Part shown: piece by piece, positions 11,806 to 22,890 of the stretch | How positions within the stretch are numbered: position 1 is the stretch's first letter | Layout of the letters: each line of letters starts with the position of its first letter | NCBI RefSeq assembly: GCF_022605165.1 | Contig: NC_063075.1 | Span: 1,922,001-1,986,000, forward strand | DNA length: 64,000 bases | DNA from: Purpureocillium takamizusanense | Lineage: Eukaryota > Ascomycota > Sordariomycetes > Hypocreales > Ophiocordycipitaceae | Reading direction: 5' to 3' | The notes under the pieces: generated by a model | Seen by the model: the letters and a program-made list of their open reading frames with translations, nothing else | Told to the model about the DNA's origin: nothing | The model's database searches: none | Made by a program: the position numbers and the translations under genes

Positions 11806-13381
11806 ATGGCTGGCGAGCGCTGGGATCGGGATCGCTTCATGTACGAACGAGACCGCGTCGAGGATGACCGGTACTACATGAGAGGCGGACGCAGCCGTGA
11901 CCACTCCGATGAGAGACACGACCGTCGCCGCTATCACGATGACGACCTTGTCCGCGACCGACGATACTATGATGACGAACCGCGCTTTGATCCAAGGCGA
12001 GAACGAGCACCGCCCGGCCCCGACTACGACCGCCGGGTTGTGATGGAAAAGGAGCGCGACCGCGAATATTACCGAGAACCCTCTCCCCGGCGACCCGCCT
12101 TTCTCCGGCGTCAATCGTCCCTAGACACCTTTGATCGCCGGCCGCTCCGACGCATCTACGAACCTCGTGAAGAATACCCTCCCCCAGCTCGCCGCGAGGA
12201 CATTTACCGCGAGGATTATCGTGCGCCTCCTTACACACCTATCCCTCTTCCTAAAACCCGGGCTCTGCCGCCCCCGAGACACTATCGGGACCGCGGCTTC
12301 TACGACGATATCAATGTGGTAGACCCCGATCGGTATGGCGACGACGAGTATCGACCATACCCCGAGCGGGTCCGCGAGCGGGAAATGGTGCGGGAGCGGG
12401 AGCGGAGGGATCGCAGTCGCGAGTCTCACTCCACCCGGACTCGAACTCATCGCGGCAGCTCTCGCTCTTCCTCAACAACTAGTCGTTCATCCAGCAGCGC
12501 CGGGGGGACCACGGTTCGGAGTGAGTATCCGAAGAAGGGCAAGACCAAGATTCCAGTAAAGCTCGTGTCCAAGCGTGCTTTGATCGATCTCGGCTACCCA
12601 TTCGTTGAAGAGGTACGTTTATCACAATCAGGCCACTATCTGCCCACACAACTCACAAGCCTTCCCAGGGGAACACAATTATCGTCCAAAAGGCACTTGG
12701 ACAAGATAACATTGACGAATTGCTCAAGTTGAGTGAGGAATACAACAAAGGTAGGTGCAAACTCAATCATTACTTTGACCTATGCTGACCCGTGCACTAG
12801 CCGAGCTCGAGGTAGCCGCAGCGCGGTCGTCGGCTGGGGCCATTGAGGAGCGCAAGGAGGAATTCGTTATCCCACCACCACCTGTTACCGTACCGGCGCC
12901 ACCGCCGCCGCCTCCTCCTCAAGTGGTTGTTCCTCCGCCTCCCCCGGCTCCCGTGATCGTTGATGCAGCTCCGGCGGCACCCGCGGTTGAGATCATTGAC
13001 AAGACCAAGACTGTCATCCGCGAGGCCTCTCCCGCCAGAACTGTCACGACTTCTACAAGCTACGATTCCTACCCACACCACCATCACCACCACCACCATC
13101 ACGATGAGCTTATCGTCGGCCCAGTCGTGGAACGTTCTCGGTCTCGGTCTCGTTCCGGGCGGGACATCCGAGCGGAGATTCGTGCTCTCGAGCGAGAACT
13201 TGTCCATCGCCCCAGAGCTGACCTTGGCGAGCGCGAAATAATCCGCACCGAGAGGCTGCCTGACGGTCAGCTAGTAGTCTACGAGGAGAAGGTGGAGAGG
13301 GAAGTTGCTGGCCCCAAGCCGCCGCGGATTGAGAAGGACAAGAAAGGTAGGATGTCCATCAGCGTACCAAAATATCGATAA
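11806..13381 (+). CDS. Arg-rich nuclear-type protein (DUF8035-like)
   Basis: Three exons, 11806-12612, 12669-12750 and 12801-13381, give 489 aa. Introns are 56 nt (gtacgt..cag) and 50 nt (gtaggt..tag). Residues 1 to about 240 are very rich in Arg, Asp, Glu and Tyr (RDR, DRRRY, RERE), giving a mixed-charge RD/RS-like region that ends in a Ser/Arg block. The compact conserved core spans about 245-300 (KTKIPVKLVSKRALIDLGYP, then IVQKALGQDNIDELLKLSEEY) and is split by both introns. I believe it is DUF8035. Then come a Pro-rich linker (PPPP, PAPPPPPPPP), a run of nine His near residue 395, an SRSRSRSG block and a charged C-terminal helix. Mixed-charge domains concentrate in nuclear condensates, so a nuclear RNA-related role is an inference. 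Confidence 0.85.
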
Positions 13382-14146
13382 GGTGCGCCCCCGTGTGCAG
13401 ACATCTATCTGGCTTGTTGGACCGGCCGCTGATTTGGCATCACGCACGCAGGACCACCGCCTCGACTTGTCCGCGCAATGTTGAGTACTCTCACCTAAGT
13501 GCTCGTTAGAGAGGATGTATTCGGTTTATGGAGTTCTCGGACGCCTGGTGCGAATAAGTACAGGGACGTATGTTACATATGGCAGCATAGGGTGGCGGAT
13601 AGGAGCACCGGAGGCACAAATGACACCTTTGTCCACAAAGCCACCGACCGTCAAACATAGGAGGAATCGACCGAGGCATATAAGCTTGTTGAGCGGCAAG
13701 GGCATCGGAGCCTCAATATCTGGACACACAACTAGGGTGGAGGATTATTCCATGTCATGTTGCACGGCATAAGTATTATTTTGGAGTAAATTCACGATTA
13801 ATGACTCGTTTGCTCACTCAAGCCAGGCGCAATGAAGAATGCGAGTGTCCGGAAACCTCCCGGCCTATCAACACGTGCACTACTACCTGATCCATGGGGC
13901 CTTGGTGGCTGTGAGAAACATGGCTGCCAAGTCATCAGGCTTTGTAGGGATCAGCCTCGTGCCATGCCCTGGCGAATGTTGGCAACAAGTACAGCATATA
14001 GTGCACACTGTTGGCGAATGCCGACTATTACTGCACAAGCTTGTGCACCCACACCGAAGCCAATCAATGGCTGTCTCCCTTCGTCAAGAGGGCACTCCGG
14101 ATGTGCTGATTATTGCCGCATTCGTGGCTCCATTGATCTTGAAGTT

Positions 14147-14200
14147 CCTATTTCGTAGTAGTATGGCTCTACTGATTTTCTAGTACCTATTCCGTAGTAG
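14147..14200. repeat. Imperfect 15-bp direct repeat, 39-bp spacing
   Basis: CCTATTTCGTAGTAG at 14147-14161 recurs as CCTATTCCGTAGTAG at 14186-14200, one mismatch apart. It lies 300-350 bp upstream of the carboxypeptidase start. It could be a regulatory direct repeat or chance microduplication. Confidence 0.5.
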
Positions 14201-14370
14201 CGATATTGATGTTGTTGGTCGCCTTCCCCGGTCATGGGCCTCAAGCCACTCGGAGAGCAAGCAACGCTGGGCGCCTGACTGCAGCCCGTGACTCGTCACA
14301 GGTGCTTACCCAACTTCCTACTTGTAAGTTGGATGTCGGGCAAAGGGATATAGCGTCCCTGACAGGGGTT

Positions 14371-14382
14371 CATATATACAAA
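14371..14382 (+). promoter_or_regulatory. TATA-like box of carboxypeptidase gene
   Basis: CATATATACAAA lies about 120-130 bp upstream of the ATG at 14503, a sensible position for a fungal TATA element. Assigned by sequence and distance only. Confidence 0.4.
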
Positions 14383-14502
14383 GGAATGCGCATCTCCTCG
14401 TTTTCCTGCTCCGCACATTGCACGCAGATACCAGACAACTGCCTCGCCTAAGAGAAAGTGTGCCCTCTTCTACGACACTGGAGTGCCCCGAGTGACTGCA
14501 GT

Positions 14503-16139
14503 ATGCTCGTATCAGTTGCGCTTGTGCTTGCAAACTGTCTACTCCAGACAGCGTCCGCAAGGCTCCTGGGTCCGCAAGGCGTGCCTCCTCAGCCGGGACA
14601 CGTGAGACACGGCGCAATCTCCGTCGAGTCAGATCCCGTACTTGAGATTCGCGACTCGGACGGCTTCATCCCGTTCAAGGCGGGCCAGTACACGACGAAG
14701 CGGCAGAATGACACGCTGTGCAACACCGACGGCGGCCGGCAATCGACCGGCACGGTGGACGTGACCGACCACCGACGCCTCTTCTACTGGTTCCTCGAGA
14801 GCAGAGGTGACCCCAAGAAGGACCCGGTCGTTGTGTGGATCAACGGCGGCCCGGGAGAGTCGTCCATGTACGGCGCCCTCACGGAGATGGGCGCCTGCAC
14901 GCTCGTGCCGGGCACGAACACGACGGAGCCGAACCCGTGGAGCTGGAGCAACAACGCCTCCGTGCTGTTCCTCGAGCAACCCGCCGGCACGGGCCTATCC
15001 ATGGTCTCAGATGAGGAACACTTGCCGACCGGCGATGAAGATGCGGCTGAGGACTTTCAGACTTTCCTCAACATCTTCTTCACCGAACTGTTCCCTGAGT
15101 GGGCGCACCTACCGATCCATTTTGCCGCGGAGTCGTACGGCGGCCATTACGCGCCGACATATGTCAAGCACATTCTCGAGTCGCGACGGCTCGGCAGCAA
15201 GAACGCCTTCCGGGGCAACATCACGTCCATGATCATCGTGAATGGCTTGGTCGACCTGCCCGCGACGGCACTGGGCGCATATGAACTGCTCTGCGAAAGC
15301 GATCGCGGCAAGGGCATTGTGAATGAGACGGCCTGCGACGCCATGCGCGAGATTTATCCGGAATGTTGGAGGCAGCGTCAGGTCTGCATAGCAACTGACG
15401 ATCCCATCTTATGCTACGGTGCGGCGACATACTGCCAGAAATGGCAGCCCTTTTACGATCAATCAGGCTATGATCTTTATGACAGTATGTTTATTTTTAT
15501 TTTTTTTTCATATTTTTTTTGTCTGCCTGCCCACCTGCCTGCCACTAGCCCATGGAGGGATGTGTGGCAAACTCGTTACTAACTCCAAGTTTCTCATCAG
15601 TCCGCCACAAATGCGCCGACCCTACGTGCGCAGATCCCGTGCAGGGCAACATAACGCAGTACCTTCGTCAGCCAGGCACGCTGTCCGCGCTCGGCCTCCC
15701 GCCAAGCTTCATGTTCCTCGACGCGAACTGGGTGCTCGGCGGCAGGTACTGGAGCGCGGGGTACTCTGAAGGCTACTCGTATTACCGCTCCATGCTCGCG
15801 GACATTGCGCGCGTGCTCGACGACGACGCCCACAAGACGCAGCAGGCCGACGACGCCATCAGGCTGTTGGTGCTCAACGGCAACGACGACTTCGTCTGCA
15901 ACACGCCCGGCAACAAGATGGCGTACGACGAGGTGCGGTGGAGCGGCCAGGCGGAGTACCGGGCGGCGCGGTGGGCGCCTCTCCCTGCGCACTTCAAGGG
16001 CACGGGGGAGTGGAAGGGCACGAGGGACGGGAGGCTGGTGTTTGTCGGGATTGATGAGTCGGGCCATGAGGTGCCGCGCTTTCAACGCGAGGCCAGCTAC
16101 AATATCTTGATGAGCTGGATGTCGGGGTGGCGTGAGTGA
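14503..16139 (+). CDS. Secreted serine carboxypeptidase (S10)
   Basis: Two exons, 14503-15484 and 15601-16139, give 506 aa. The intron is 116 nt (15485-15600, gtatgt..cag, phase 1) with a long T-tract near its donor. The start at 14503 gives a clean signal peptide (MLVSVALVLANCLLQTASA); the frame extends upstream only from a GTG. Family S10 features are the oxyanion region WINGGPGESS, the nucleophile Ser211 in AESYGGHY, a candidate Asp424 in GNDDFVCN, and His483 in ESGHEVP. Many NxS/T sites fit a secreted glycoprotein. The enzyme removes C-terminal residues from peptides in acidic, vacuolar or extracellular settings. Oddity: the usual GPGCSS is GPGESS here, with Glu119 in place of the Cys found in most family members. 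No transmembrane anchor is seen, so it is not Kex1-like. Confidence 0.93.
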
Positions 16140-16816
16140 GCCGCCCCCCCTTTTGAGCCGAGTCTCCGGCAGCCTTTTGCCTCAAAACGCAAAGAGATGG
16201 CCTGCTGGCCACGGCAAGTTCGGTCAGTGCCTTTGGGGGGTCATTCATGATCACATGCGAAGCCGAAGGATGGGTAAAAGAGTCGTACAAAGGGAAAGAG
16301 CTCGGCAGACTGGTAGAGTTATGACTTTAGGTGCGGCATCACATCCAATAAACGGTTCATCTGTCGCATGTTATCGTCAGAGATGCTGTGTCGTCGGATC
16401 TGTTCCGGCGACAAAGGGTAAAATTACTACGGTATTCTTGGGCAGGTCAATGTCAGTCGGACGTGGCGTGGAGAAGGCGTCGGGTGGATTCCGGGGTCCC
16501 CGCGGAGTGGTGGGAAGGGGGGGGGTTCTTTGACGAGGCGGCTGGTGTGCGAAAATGGCTTAACGCGAGGCCGAGGCTCGTATGGACAGTGGGGTTTTCG
16601 CCTCTCCCAGTTGAAGCTTTTCAATTATATAGCGTCCTCAAGGCGCTGGAGGACGACGACGTCTCACGTTTGCGACAGCGGACATCGTTGGTCTCTCGCA
16701 CGACGACACGGCCCCGTGCGAGCCGCCGTTCACATCGTCAAAGTCGCCTCAAGCCAACAACAGCCTCGGCTTACATCGACATAGTTTGCGTCACCCTCGG
16801 CCAACACCACAACACC
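16140..16816. other. Intergenic, promoter of desaturase-family gene
   Basis: A 677-bp spacer. The frame of the next gene is open back to 16388, but that part lacks family similarity and is G-rich. A TATA-like ATTATATA lies at 16624-16631, 186 bp before the ATG at 16817. Confidence 0.5.
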
Positions 16817-17578
16817 ATGGATCAAGTGGCGACCCTATGGAAGCACACGGTGGCGTCGTACAACCCGTACGCCATCGACGTTGTCGGTAACCTCGTCATC
16901 CAGGTTATCTTCTGGTGGATCCCCTGCATCGTCTTCGTTTCGCTCGACAGCATCGCGCCGGCCTTCTCCGAGCGACACAAGATCCAGCCAGCGCCAAAGC
17001 AGCCCACGGCCGCCGAGATATGGCACGCCGTCGGCGTGTCGACCCGAAACCAGATCCTCATCACCGCCATCCACCTCGCCCTCACCTATGCTTCGTACGC
17101 GCAGGGCCACCCGCCCGCGGTGCGCGTCGAGGCCGCACTGCCCTCGCTGAGCGAGCTGGCGCGCGACTTCGTCATCTGCGTCGTCATGCGCGAGGCCATG
17201 TTCTACTACTCGCACCGGCTCTTCCACGTGCGTTACTTCTACAAGCGCATTCACAAGATACACCACAAGTTCACCGCGCCAGTGGCCTTCTCGTCGCAGT
17301 ACGCGCACCCGGTCGAGCACATTGTGGCCAACACGCTGCCGATTGCCTTGCCGCCGCTGCTGCTGCGGACGCACATCTTGACCATGTGGGTGTTTCTCGC
17401 GTGGCAGCTGGTCGAGACGGCGACGGTGCACAGCGGCTACGACTTCTTCGGCGGCGCGGCGCGCAAGCATGACAGGCATCACGAGAGGTTCGACGTCTAC
17501 TTTGGGGGCATTGGCGTGCTGGACTGGTTTCACGGGACCGATGAGAGGCTGAGGTTGAAGGGGAGCAAGACAGAGTAA
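16817..17578 (+). CDS. Sterol desaturase / fatty acid hydroxylase family
   Basis: Single exon of 253 aa. ATG 16817 ([10 protein letters not shown]) was chosen over the longer open frame because it is followed at once by the family-like N terminus and a membrane segment. The three di-iron histidine boxes are intact: HRLFH (133-137), HKIHH (146-150) and HDRHH (218-222). Hydrophobic stretches near 25-45, 80-95, 118-130 and 175-200 fit an ER membrane enzyme. The family uses O2 and electrons from cytochrome b5 to oxidise sterols or acyl chains. The C4-methylsterol-oxidase-like box spacing suggests a sterol or lipid substrate, but the exact one cannot be told. Converges with the small gene at 17873. 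Confidence 0.9.
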   Translation: MDQVATLWKHTVASYNPYAIDVVGNLVIQVIFWWIPCIVFVSLDSIAPAFSERHKIQPAPKQPTAAEIWHAVGVSTRNQILITAIHLALTYASYAQGHPPAVRVEAALPSLSELARDFVICVVMREAMFYYSHRLFHVRYFYKRIHKIHHKFTAPVAFSSQYAHPVEHIVANTLPIALPPLLLRTHILTMWVFLAWQLVETATVHSGYDFFGGAARKHDRHHERFDVYFGGIGVLDWFHGTDERLRLKGSKTE

Positions 17579-17872
17579 GGGGCTGCGATGAGTGTGATGC
17601 ACATGATGCGACTACAGCGGGGTCTCGAAAAAGAGCGTGTTGAAGGTCTAGCTATGACCAGCGGCGCTGGCATCATTGGAAAATTTGGATCGGGGTATCG
17701 TGTGTTGTATAAGCGCCATTTCTTTAACGAATTTGCTTCTTGTTTTTTTCTTGCCTTTTTTTGCCTGAGCCAAAGTTCCTTTCTGCGGTCGCGGCGAAAT
17801 TGAAATAGCAATACCCTATCGGCTTTGCTTTCTGTTTCCAACATGATCGACTCCCTTTATCTTCCATTTCGT

Positions 17873-18236
17873 TTAGTTCGTTTTCTTCTGTGTCACGGCG
17901 CGTTGTCCCTGGGCCGTATATCGCACGAAAGCGAAGGCGAGGAGCGCGCCAACGGAAATAAGAACAATGTTTCCTATAAGCCCTCGGTCAGTATCTTTTT
18001 CGGTCGAGACAACGGCCTGCTACGTGCAGGAGCTTACCGGCCAGAAACTTGCCCACGCCGCCAGCAATGTCCACCGCGCCGCCGAGGACGTCGCCCACCA
18101 ACTTGAAGATGCCTGTGACGAAGCCAACAACAGCGCCAACGACGCTGTTGACAATGGCGTAGGCGGCGCCGAAAACGGAAGAAAGCAACTCATAGAAGGA
18201 GTTGAAGAGGTCGGAAACTGCGGTGGTGATGGCCAT
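17873..18236 (-). CDS. Small two-exon membrane protein, 99 aa
   Basis: Two exons, 18236-18038 and 17973-17873, joined across a 64-nt intron (17974-18037, gtaagc..tag). This gives 99 aa and avoids the early stop of the unspliced frame. The protein starts MAITTAVSDLF. It consists of Gly/Val/Ala-rich hydrophobic segments (VVGAVVGFVTGIFKLVGDVL, then GGVGKFLAG) followed by a second TM (NIVLISVGALLAFAFV) and a basic tail ending QKKTN. The splice restores a clean helix, which strongly supports the model. I recall similar small conserved fungal membrane proteins without known function. Its 3' end faces the desaturase-family gene 294 bp away. Confidence 0.8.
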
Positions 18237-20279
18237 ATTGGTTGTAATCTTATTTGTATATTCGGTCTGCTTTGTGTAGCGGCGTCAAAGTACTTTGTAA
18301 CGTTAGTGTTGTGAAGAAGGACGGGGGGAGGCAACGTCTGGTAGCTGTTTAACCAACACCGGAACTAGATGTATGCGTTTTATGTATAACGTTCAACCGT
18401 CGCGTTTTTGTAATGCGCATGATTCCTTGCTTTATTCCCCCAGGCGGTGGCGTTTTTCTTGCTGCTCACACGCGCCGCCGACAACGGGATCGCGATCTGG
18501 CTCAGTGACGTCACGGTTGCGCAGGGGACTTTGACGGTTCGCGCGCGCGCGCACGCGTCACACGCAGCGACAGGTGACGACAGCCGGATTAGGCATGACT
18601 TTACGTAGTGGGAAAACTTGCTGCCACGAGCTCCGTTTTCTCGCCAAAAAACGTGGGCGCTCAAGACGAAGGGCGGCGCATGCTCCGGCATGGCAGCACA
18701 TTCGAGGTGGGGATGGATGTGTGTGTGTGTGTACATGGAGTTGATGCTGATGTTTGTTGCTCTCAACGTGGGTGGCATTGGCGAACACCATGCGCCTCAG
18801 TGGTGGCGTGGCGTCACTCTTTTCGGTTGCCCGTGTCTCTTCAGCGCGCCGCGCACTGGAGGACGCCTGCCTGCGGGGACGGGACTGGAAGTCTTGGTTA
18901 CCTGTATTGTAGAGCTTCCGCCAATGGTTGCTTGAAGGCTGCTGATGGGCTCAGGTTGGGGCCAAACACTGGCCGGGACGCTGGCCGTCTCAGCGACGGG
19001 CGTGGGATTGGCACGCGGTGCGCGGGCGACACGACGGACGGACAGTCTGCAGTGCACACACGACCACTGACAGGATGAAAAGTCAGACAGGGCTAAGGTA
19101 GCGACAGCGAGCATCCCGCGTCCTACAACCGTATCGCCTACGATGTGGTACTCCGTAGTTACTACGTTAGTACGTACAGTACTTGCCTGCAGTGGTCGGT
19201 CGCCTGATGAGGAGCTTATAAAAATGGGGGACGCGTGTGTTCCTAGCCCTGCGGTTCCTGGGGGCTCTGCGATGAGGTGGGTAGGAGCCCAGCAAGTGCG
19301 CCGCTAGGCGGGGTCCAAGTGGAACTGAAACGGCCTCTGGTGTGCAGAACCAGGCCCACCCACCGCGCGACAATCTATCCCTGGAGTGCGGCTCTTTGCT
19401 TGCGACTCAGTGCAGAACATTCCTGTGGATGGAGGACCCCATTCAGTGCATTGCGTCTTGTCATCTGCCGTGGCACGACGAACTGTGTCGTCCTACCTCG
19501 CAGCGCCGGTTCTCCATCAACCGGCGGCAGGTCATGGCAAAGCCCCCCTCCTCCGTATTGCTGCCGCTGTTTCTTGTTGCCGCTGCAGGTAAGCAGCCCC
19601 GAACCGCCGGTCGACCGTGGGCGGGCAGTGCAGTCTTCGCTCTAGCGCCGAGACCCCCCGGCCTCACCATTGGACAGGGCCAGATGGGGCGGGGGGAGGG
19701 CCTTTCCTTGCCGTGCCCGTCCGTCCAGCAGCACGGGGCGGGCCCGCTTAGCCTGGGGGGCAGGGTTCCAGCTGAACGCCAGAGTTGCATCCCCCTGGCC
19801 TGGCTAGGCGAATGGCTGTGTTTCTTGTGCGCCCTCCTCGGGTCACAGCCATCCTGGGCGACGAGACCGCCAAGAAGAAAGAGGATCCAGATGGGCTGCC
19901 TACTTCTGACCCAGCGGCCAGCGCTGTTCCAGCTGCTGCTGCTGCTGCTTCTGTCGTCGTCTTTTCTTTCTTTTCCCCAAAAACGTCCCCTTCCACGTTT
20001 CTTCCCCCCCTGTGCGGCGACGACCTCACGCGCCAGCATCCCGGCGGCGATCGTCGACACGCTCGAGCGGACGACGACACTGGTGTGAAGAAGAAGAAGA
20101 AGAAGAGAGCGAGCGCCGCTTCTCAGACCTGCCCATTGCCTACAGGCCGAAACGACTGGAACATCGTTGCGCGGGCCGAGCCGAGGAGCAGAGAGCGCCA
20201 CCCCCATCATCGCCACGGTTGACGACGATCCTCGAGTAAACGACTGCGAACGAGGTCGACGACATCTGCCGTCACCGTC
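18237..20279. other. Long divergent intergenic region
   Basis: This 2.0-kb spacer lies between the divergent starts of the small membrane protein and the 434-aa membrane protein. It includes alternating GC and GT tracts (18539-18556, 18719-18731), one TACTCCGTA motif (19149-19157), a TATA-like ttataaaa near 19217 and a GAA microsatellite near 20087-20107. The ORFs on both strands are C/G-driven and lack domain character. Confidence 0.5.
20087..20107. repeat. (GAA)n microsatellite
   Basis: Perfect GAA/AAG triplet run about 170 bp upstream of the ATG at 20280, in the probable 5' leader of the membrane-protein gene. Confidence 0.8.
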
Positions 20280-21739
20280 ATGGACAGATTCGCCGTGTAC
20301 AACATCGCCGCGGCGGCGCTGCTGATCCTCACCGCCGTCCCCTCTGTCATCATATTCTTGTGCTCCTTGTGTCTTGCGCGCCGACGCAACGATCCGGCGC
20401 GGACCTGGCTCAACTTTTTCAAAGCCGCCTTTGCCTTTTTCTGCCTGTACGAGAAAAAAAAAACCCCCCTCCCTCTCTCTAGCGCGGCAAGTCAGCGGCG
20501 GCAACAGACTTTCTAACGAGTGGTTTCGGGCAGCGGGATCGTCCTCATTTTCTTCAACTACCTCCTTGACGTCCTCTACAGATTGCTTTACGACTCCGTA
20601 TCTTCCTCCAACATTGACGTTTTCGTCCGCAATATCCAGAGGGCTCAGACGCAGACCGGCGTTCTCGGGTCCTTGTTCGACGAGCTCAGCGTGATCTGCA
20701 TCCTGCTCGCGCTGCTCAGCCTCGGCAAGGCTGCCAGATTCATCCACGCCGGCAAGCTGACATCGGCCGATCGATTCGTCCAATGGGGCGGATACGGCGT
20801 CGCCGGCCTGCTCGCCATCCTGGAACTTGTATCCTTTGCGCTTAGCGAGAAGCTGTACACGACCCAGTACCAAGGTGCAGTCGTAACAACGTTGCGCGAC
20901 AACTACAAACTCGTACGAGACTTTCGACGAGTCACGTTTGCGCTGCTCGTTATCCAAATGATCTTCAATGTTTTCGTTCTGGTCAGATCCATCGTGGTCG
21001 CTGTCAAGACACGCGCTGAACCGCGCGTCACAACTGTAGGACTCTTTCTTCTTCTATACTCCGGAGGACGAACCTTGAAACATGCCGCTAATCGACGAAA
21101 TAGGCGACTCGGTACCTAATAGTCTGCTGCGTCCTCTTGCTCCTCAAGACTTGCTACAACGTGGGCTACTACGCCGACTACGTGCCCCTCGGGGATACGG
21201 TGTTCCCGGACATCGTCAAGACTCCAGGGCCCTATTTTGCCATACTTGACGTCATCTTCAACTTCTGGCCCTCTTTCATCATCCTCATGATACTGTTCGC
21301 CCTGGGCACCAAGAAACAACATGGCGTCTGGGCCACAGAGCAACCCTTCATGATGGTCCGCCCCATGGCCCATGCAACGGGCTCGCAGCCATTGCCATGG
21401 GGGTACGAGTACAGCCCCACGCCGCTTCAGCCCGCGCCGCAAACCTGGCAACAGCCGACGGCGACGGCCACCATGCCCCCCGTGTACGGCAACCCTCAAG
21501 AGCTGCCGCCCCAACACGCGGCGGGACTACACGCCCCACAGTTTCGGCATGAGCTCTCCCCCCAGCAGCACTGGTCGGAGCCAGTATCACCACACATTCA
21601 GCGCTCGTACGAAAGCAGCGTGCAGACTGGCGCCGTATCGCCTCCGCCGCCGTCTCACTACGAGGCGATGGGCCTGAACCACCAGGCTGATGGCACGCCG
21701 CCTCAGGTCGTCCCCATACCATACAACGAGAAGAGGTGA
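20280..21739 (+). CDS. Multi-TM fungal membrane protein, P/Q-rich tail
   Basis: Three exons, 20280-20446, 20534-21035 and 21104-21739, give 434 aa. Introns are 87 nt (gtacga..cag, phase 2, with a poly-A/poly-C tract) and 68 nt (gtagga..tag, phase 0). The second acceptor was chosen at 21103 because it yields ATRYLIVCCVLLLLKTCYNVGYY, an unbroken TM helix; the later TAG gives the wrong frame. About seven TM segments fill residues 5-310: an N-terminal helix, helices around LLALLSL and GLLAILELV, a pair near the second intron, and a last one in FWPSFIILMILFAL. The C-terminal 120 residues are Pro/Gln/His/Tyr-rich and probably cytosolic. I do not recognise a named family. The topology suggests a sensor or channel-like protein, which is unproven. 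Confidence 0.85.
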
Positions 21740-21905
21740 TGAGGCGCAAATCGGGAGGGTGACGACGGATACAACGCGCCCTCTTGTTTGTTTGAAGAAT
21801 AGCGATTAGTCGGCGTCGTCGTTTTGTATATACAAGTCTGAACTCTTGCCTGTGGTCGTATTTCACAGAGCATAATAAAGGTCTATAAGTCAACTCGCCA
21901 TGCGT

Positions 21906-22890
21906 CTAGTCTACGTCGGAATACTCAGGAGGGGCGACATAAGGCCCGTCGGCCCCCATCGTTCCCGTGACATATCTGGGCCAAGATCAGCTTCGAATAG
22001 ACACGAGTGACCGGTGGCGACTGGGACGTACTTGGTATGGCTGCCTCTGGCGGCGATTTGCCCCTTGCTGTTGGTAAAGGTTACGGTTGTGTAGGCGAGC
22101 GTCTTGCCAACTGCGCTGCTGTCAATATCTAGTTCTGACGATGACGGTACGAGGGGGAGGGGAGGCTTCGAAGGCATTACTCTTGTCGCAGATTGCGGTT
22201 CCCTTAAGCAAGTCGCCCGGCCGCCCACCTGGAGCCAAATACGTCACTGCTCACTGTTAATGCGCCATTCGAGCGTTTGTGGGAGTTGGGACCTTGGTCG
22301 TACCGTTGAGGTCCGTCGAGACGCCTGTTGCAAAACGACCAGTGGAGGCGACGGCCAAAGAGCCCCCTAGGTCGACGAGACTCGCAATGGTGCCGCCATG
22401 GATAGTTTGGAGGCGATTCTAGAAGCTCCGATCAACATTGGCATGCCACCGCGGGACCACATGGGGGGGTTACCGTATGATCCTTGTGGATGTCCATCTC
22501 AAAGTCGACTCGGCCGGGAGATGCGCTGATGACCCGAAACTGTTGGGGATCTCAATCAGCGATCAAAAACACCCGCCAAGATGGTTTCCATTCTGCAATG
22601 TTTACCCGCGGTCCTAGCAGCCTGTGAATTGGAAGGTGAAGTCAGCAGAAGTCATGCGCTTGGATCAAAAGATGTGTAGTGTGCAGCCAGAGCCGTCCGC
22701 ATCTCAACGGGCCACGAGGTGGCTTCTTCTTACCTTGGCTCCAGGCCGGAATCGGCCATGAAGGACCGCATCACCTGCGACTCAATTAGCGTCAGCGAGC
22801 GCGCGCGGCCTCGCCCGTGCTGACAAGCGTGCGTCAAGCACCTACCGCCTTGGTGAAGCCCGTCGGGCTCAATTTCCTGGCCATTGTCAT
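21906..22890 (-). CDS. PaaI-type hotdog thioesterase, eight exons
   Basis: Minus-strand exons: 22890-22846, 22774-22734, 22592-22571 (uncertain), 22539-22474, 22418-22304, 22246-22181, 22128-22032 and 21975-21906. The total of 522 nt encodes 173 aa. All phases match, and the product reads as a complete 4HBT/PaaI family protein. It begins MTMARKLSPTGFTKA, has FRVISASPGRVDFEMDI, then NRLQTIHGGTIASLVDLGG (the HGG active-site loop), VSTDLNVTYLAPGGRPGD, KTLAYTT, ARGSHTKYV and ends APPEYSDVD. The enzyme class hydrolyses acyl-CoA thioesters; human THEM2-like members act in mitochondria or cytosol. Exon 3 could instead be 22621-22573 (49 nt), which also keeps the frame. The 22-nt version gives METILAG, closer to what I recall of the family. 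Seven introns in about 1 kb is dense for this window. Confidence 0.85.

Larger units (their letters stand above)
13382..14502. other. Intergenic, upstream of carboxypeptidase
   Basis: A 1.1-kb spacer. No coding frame with domain character was found. It holds a short imperfect direct repeat and a TATA-like box, listed separately. Confidence 0.55.

Noticed and set aside
14458..14502. N-terminal extension of the carboxypeptidase
   Set aside because: It starts at GTG and would bury the signal peptide; ATG 14503 is followed directly by it.
16388..16816. 143-residue N-terminal extension of the desaturase-family protein
   Set aside because: G-rich, no family similarity, contains the likely TATA box; ATG 16817 fits the family length.
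19342..20088. 248-aa plus-strand ORF upstream of the membrane protein
   Set aside because: Low-complexity, no domain, overlaps likely 5' leader.
19461..20957. 498-aa minus-strand ORF
   Set aside because: It lies antisense to the spliced membrane-protein gene and its promoter, has GC-driven composition and no domain.
22228..22246. Acceptor at the AG just before 22229 for thioesterase exon 6
   Set aside because: It keeps the frame but deletes the conserved VTYLAPG stretch; the AG just before 22246 restores it.
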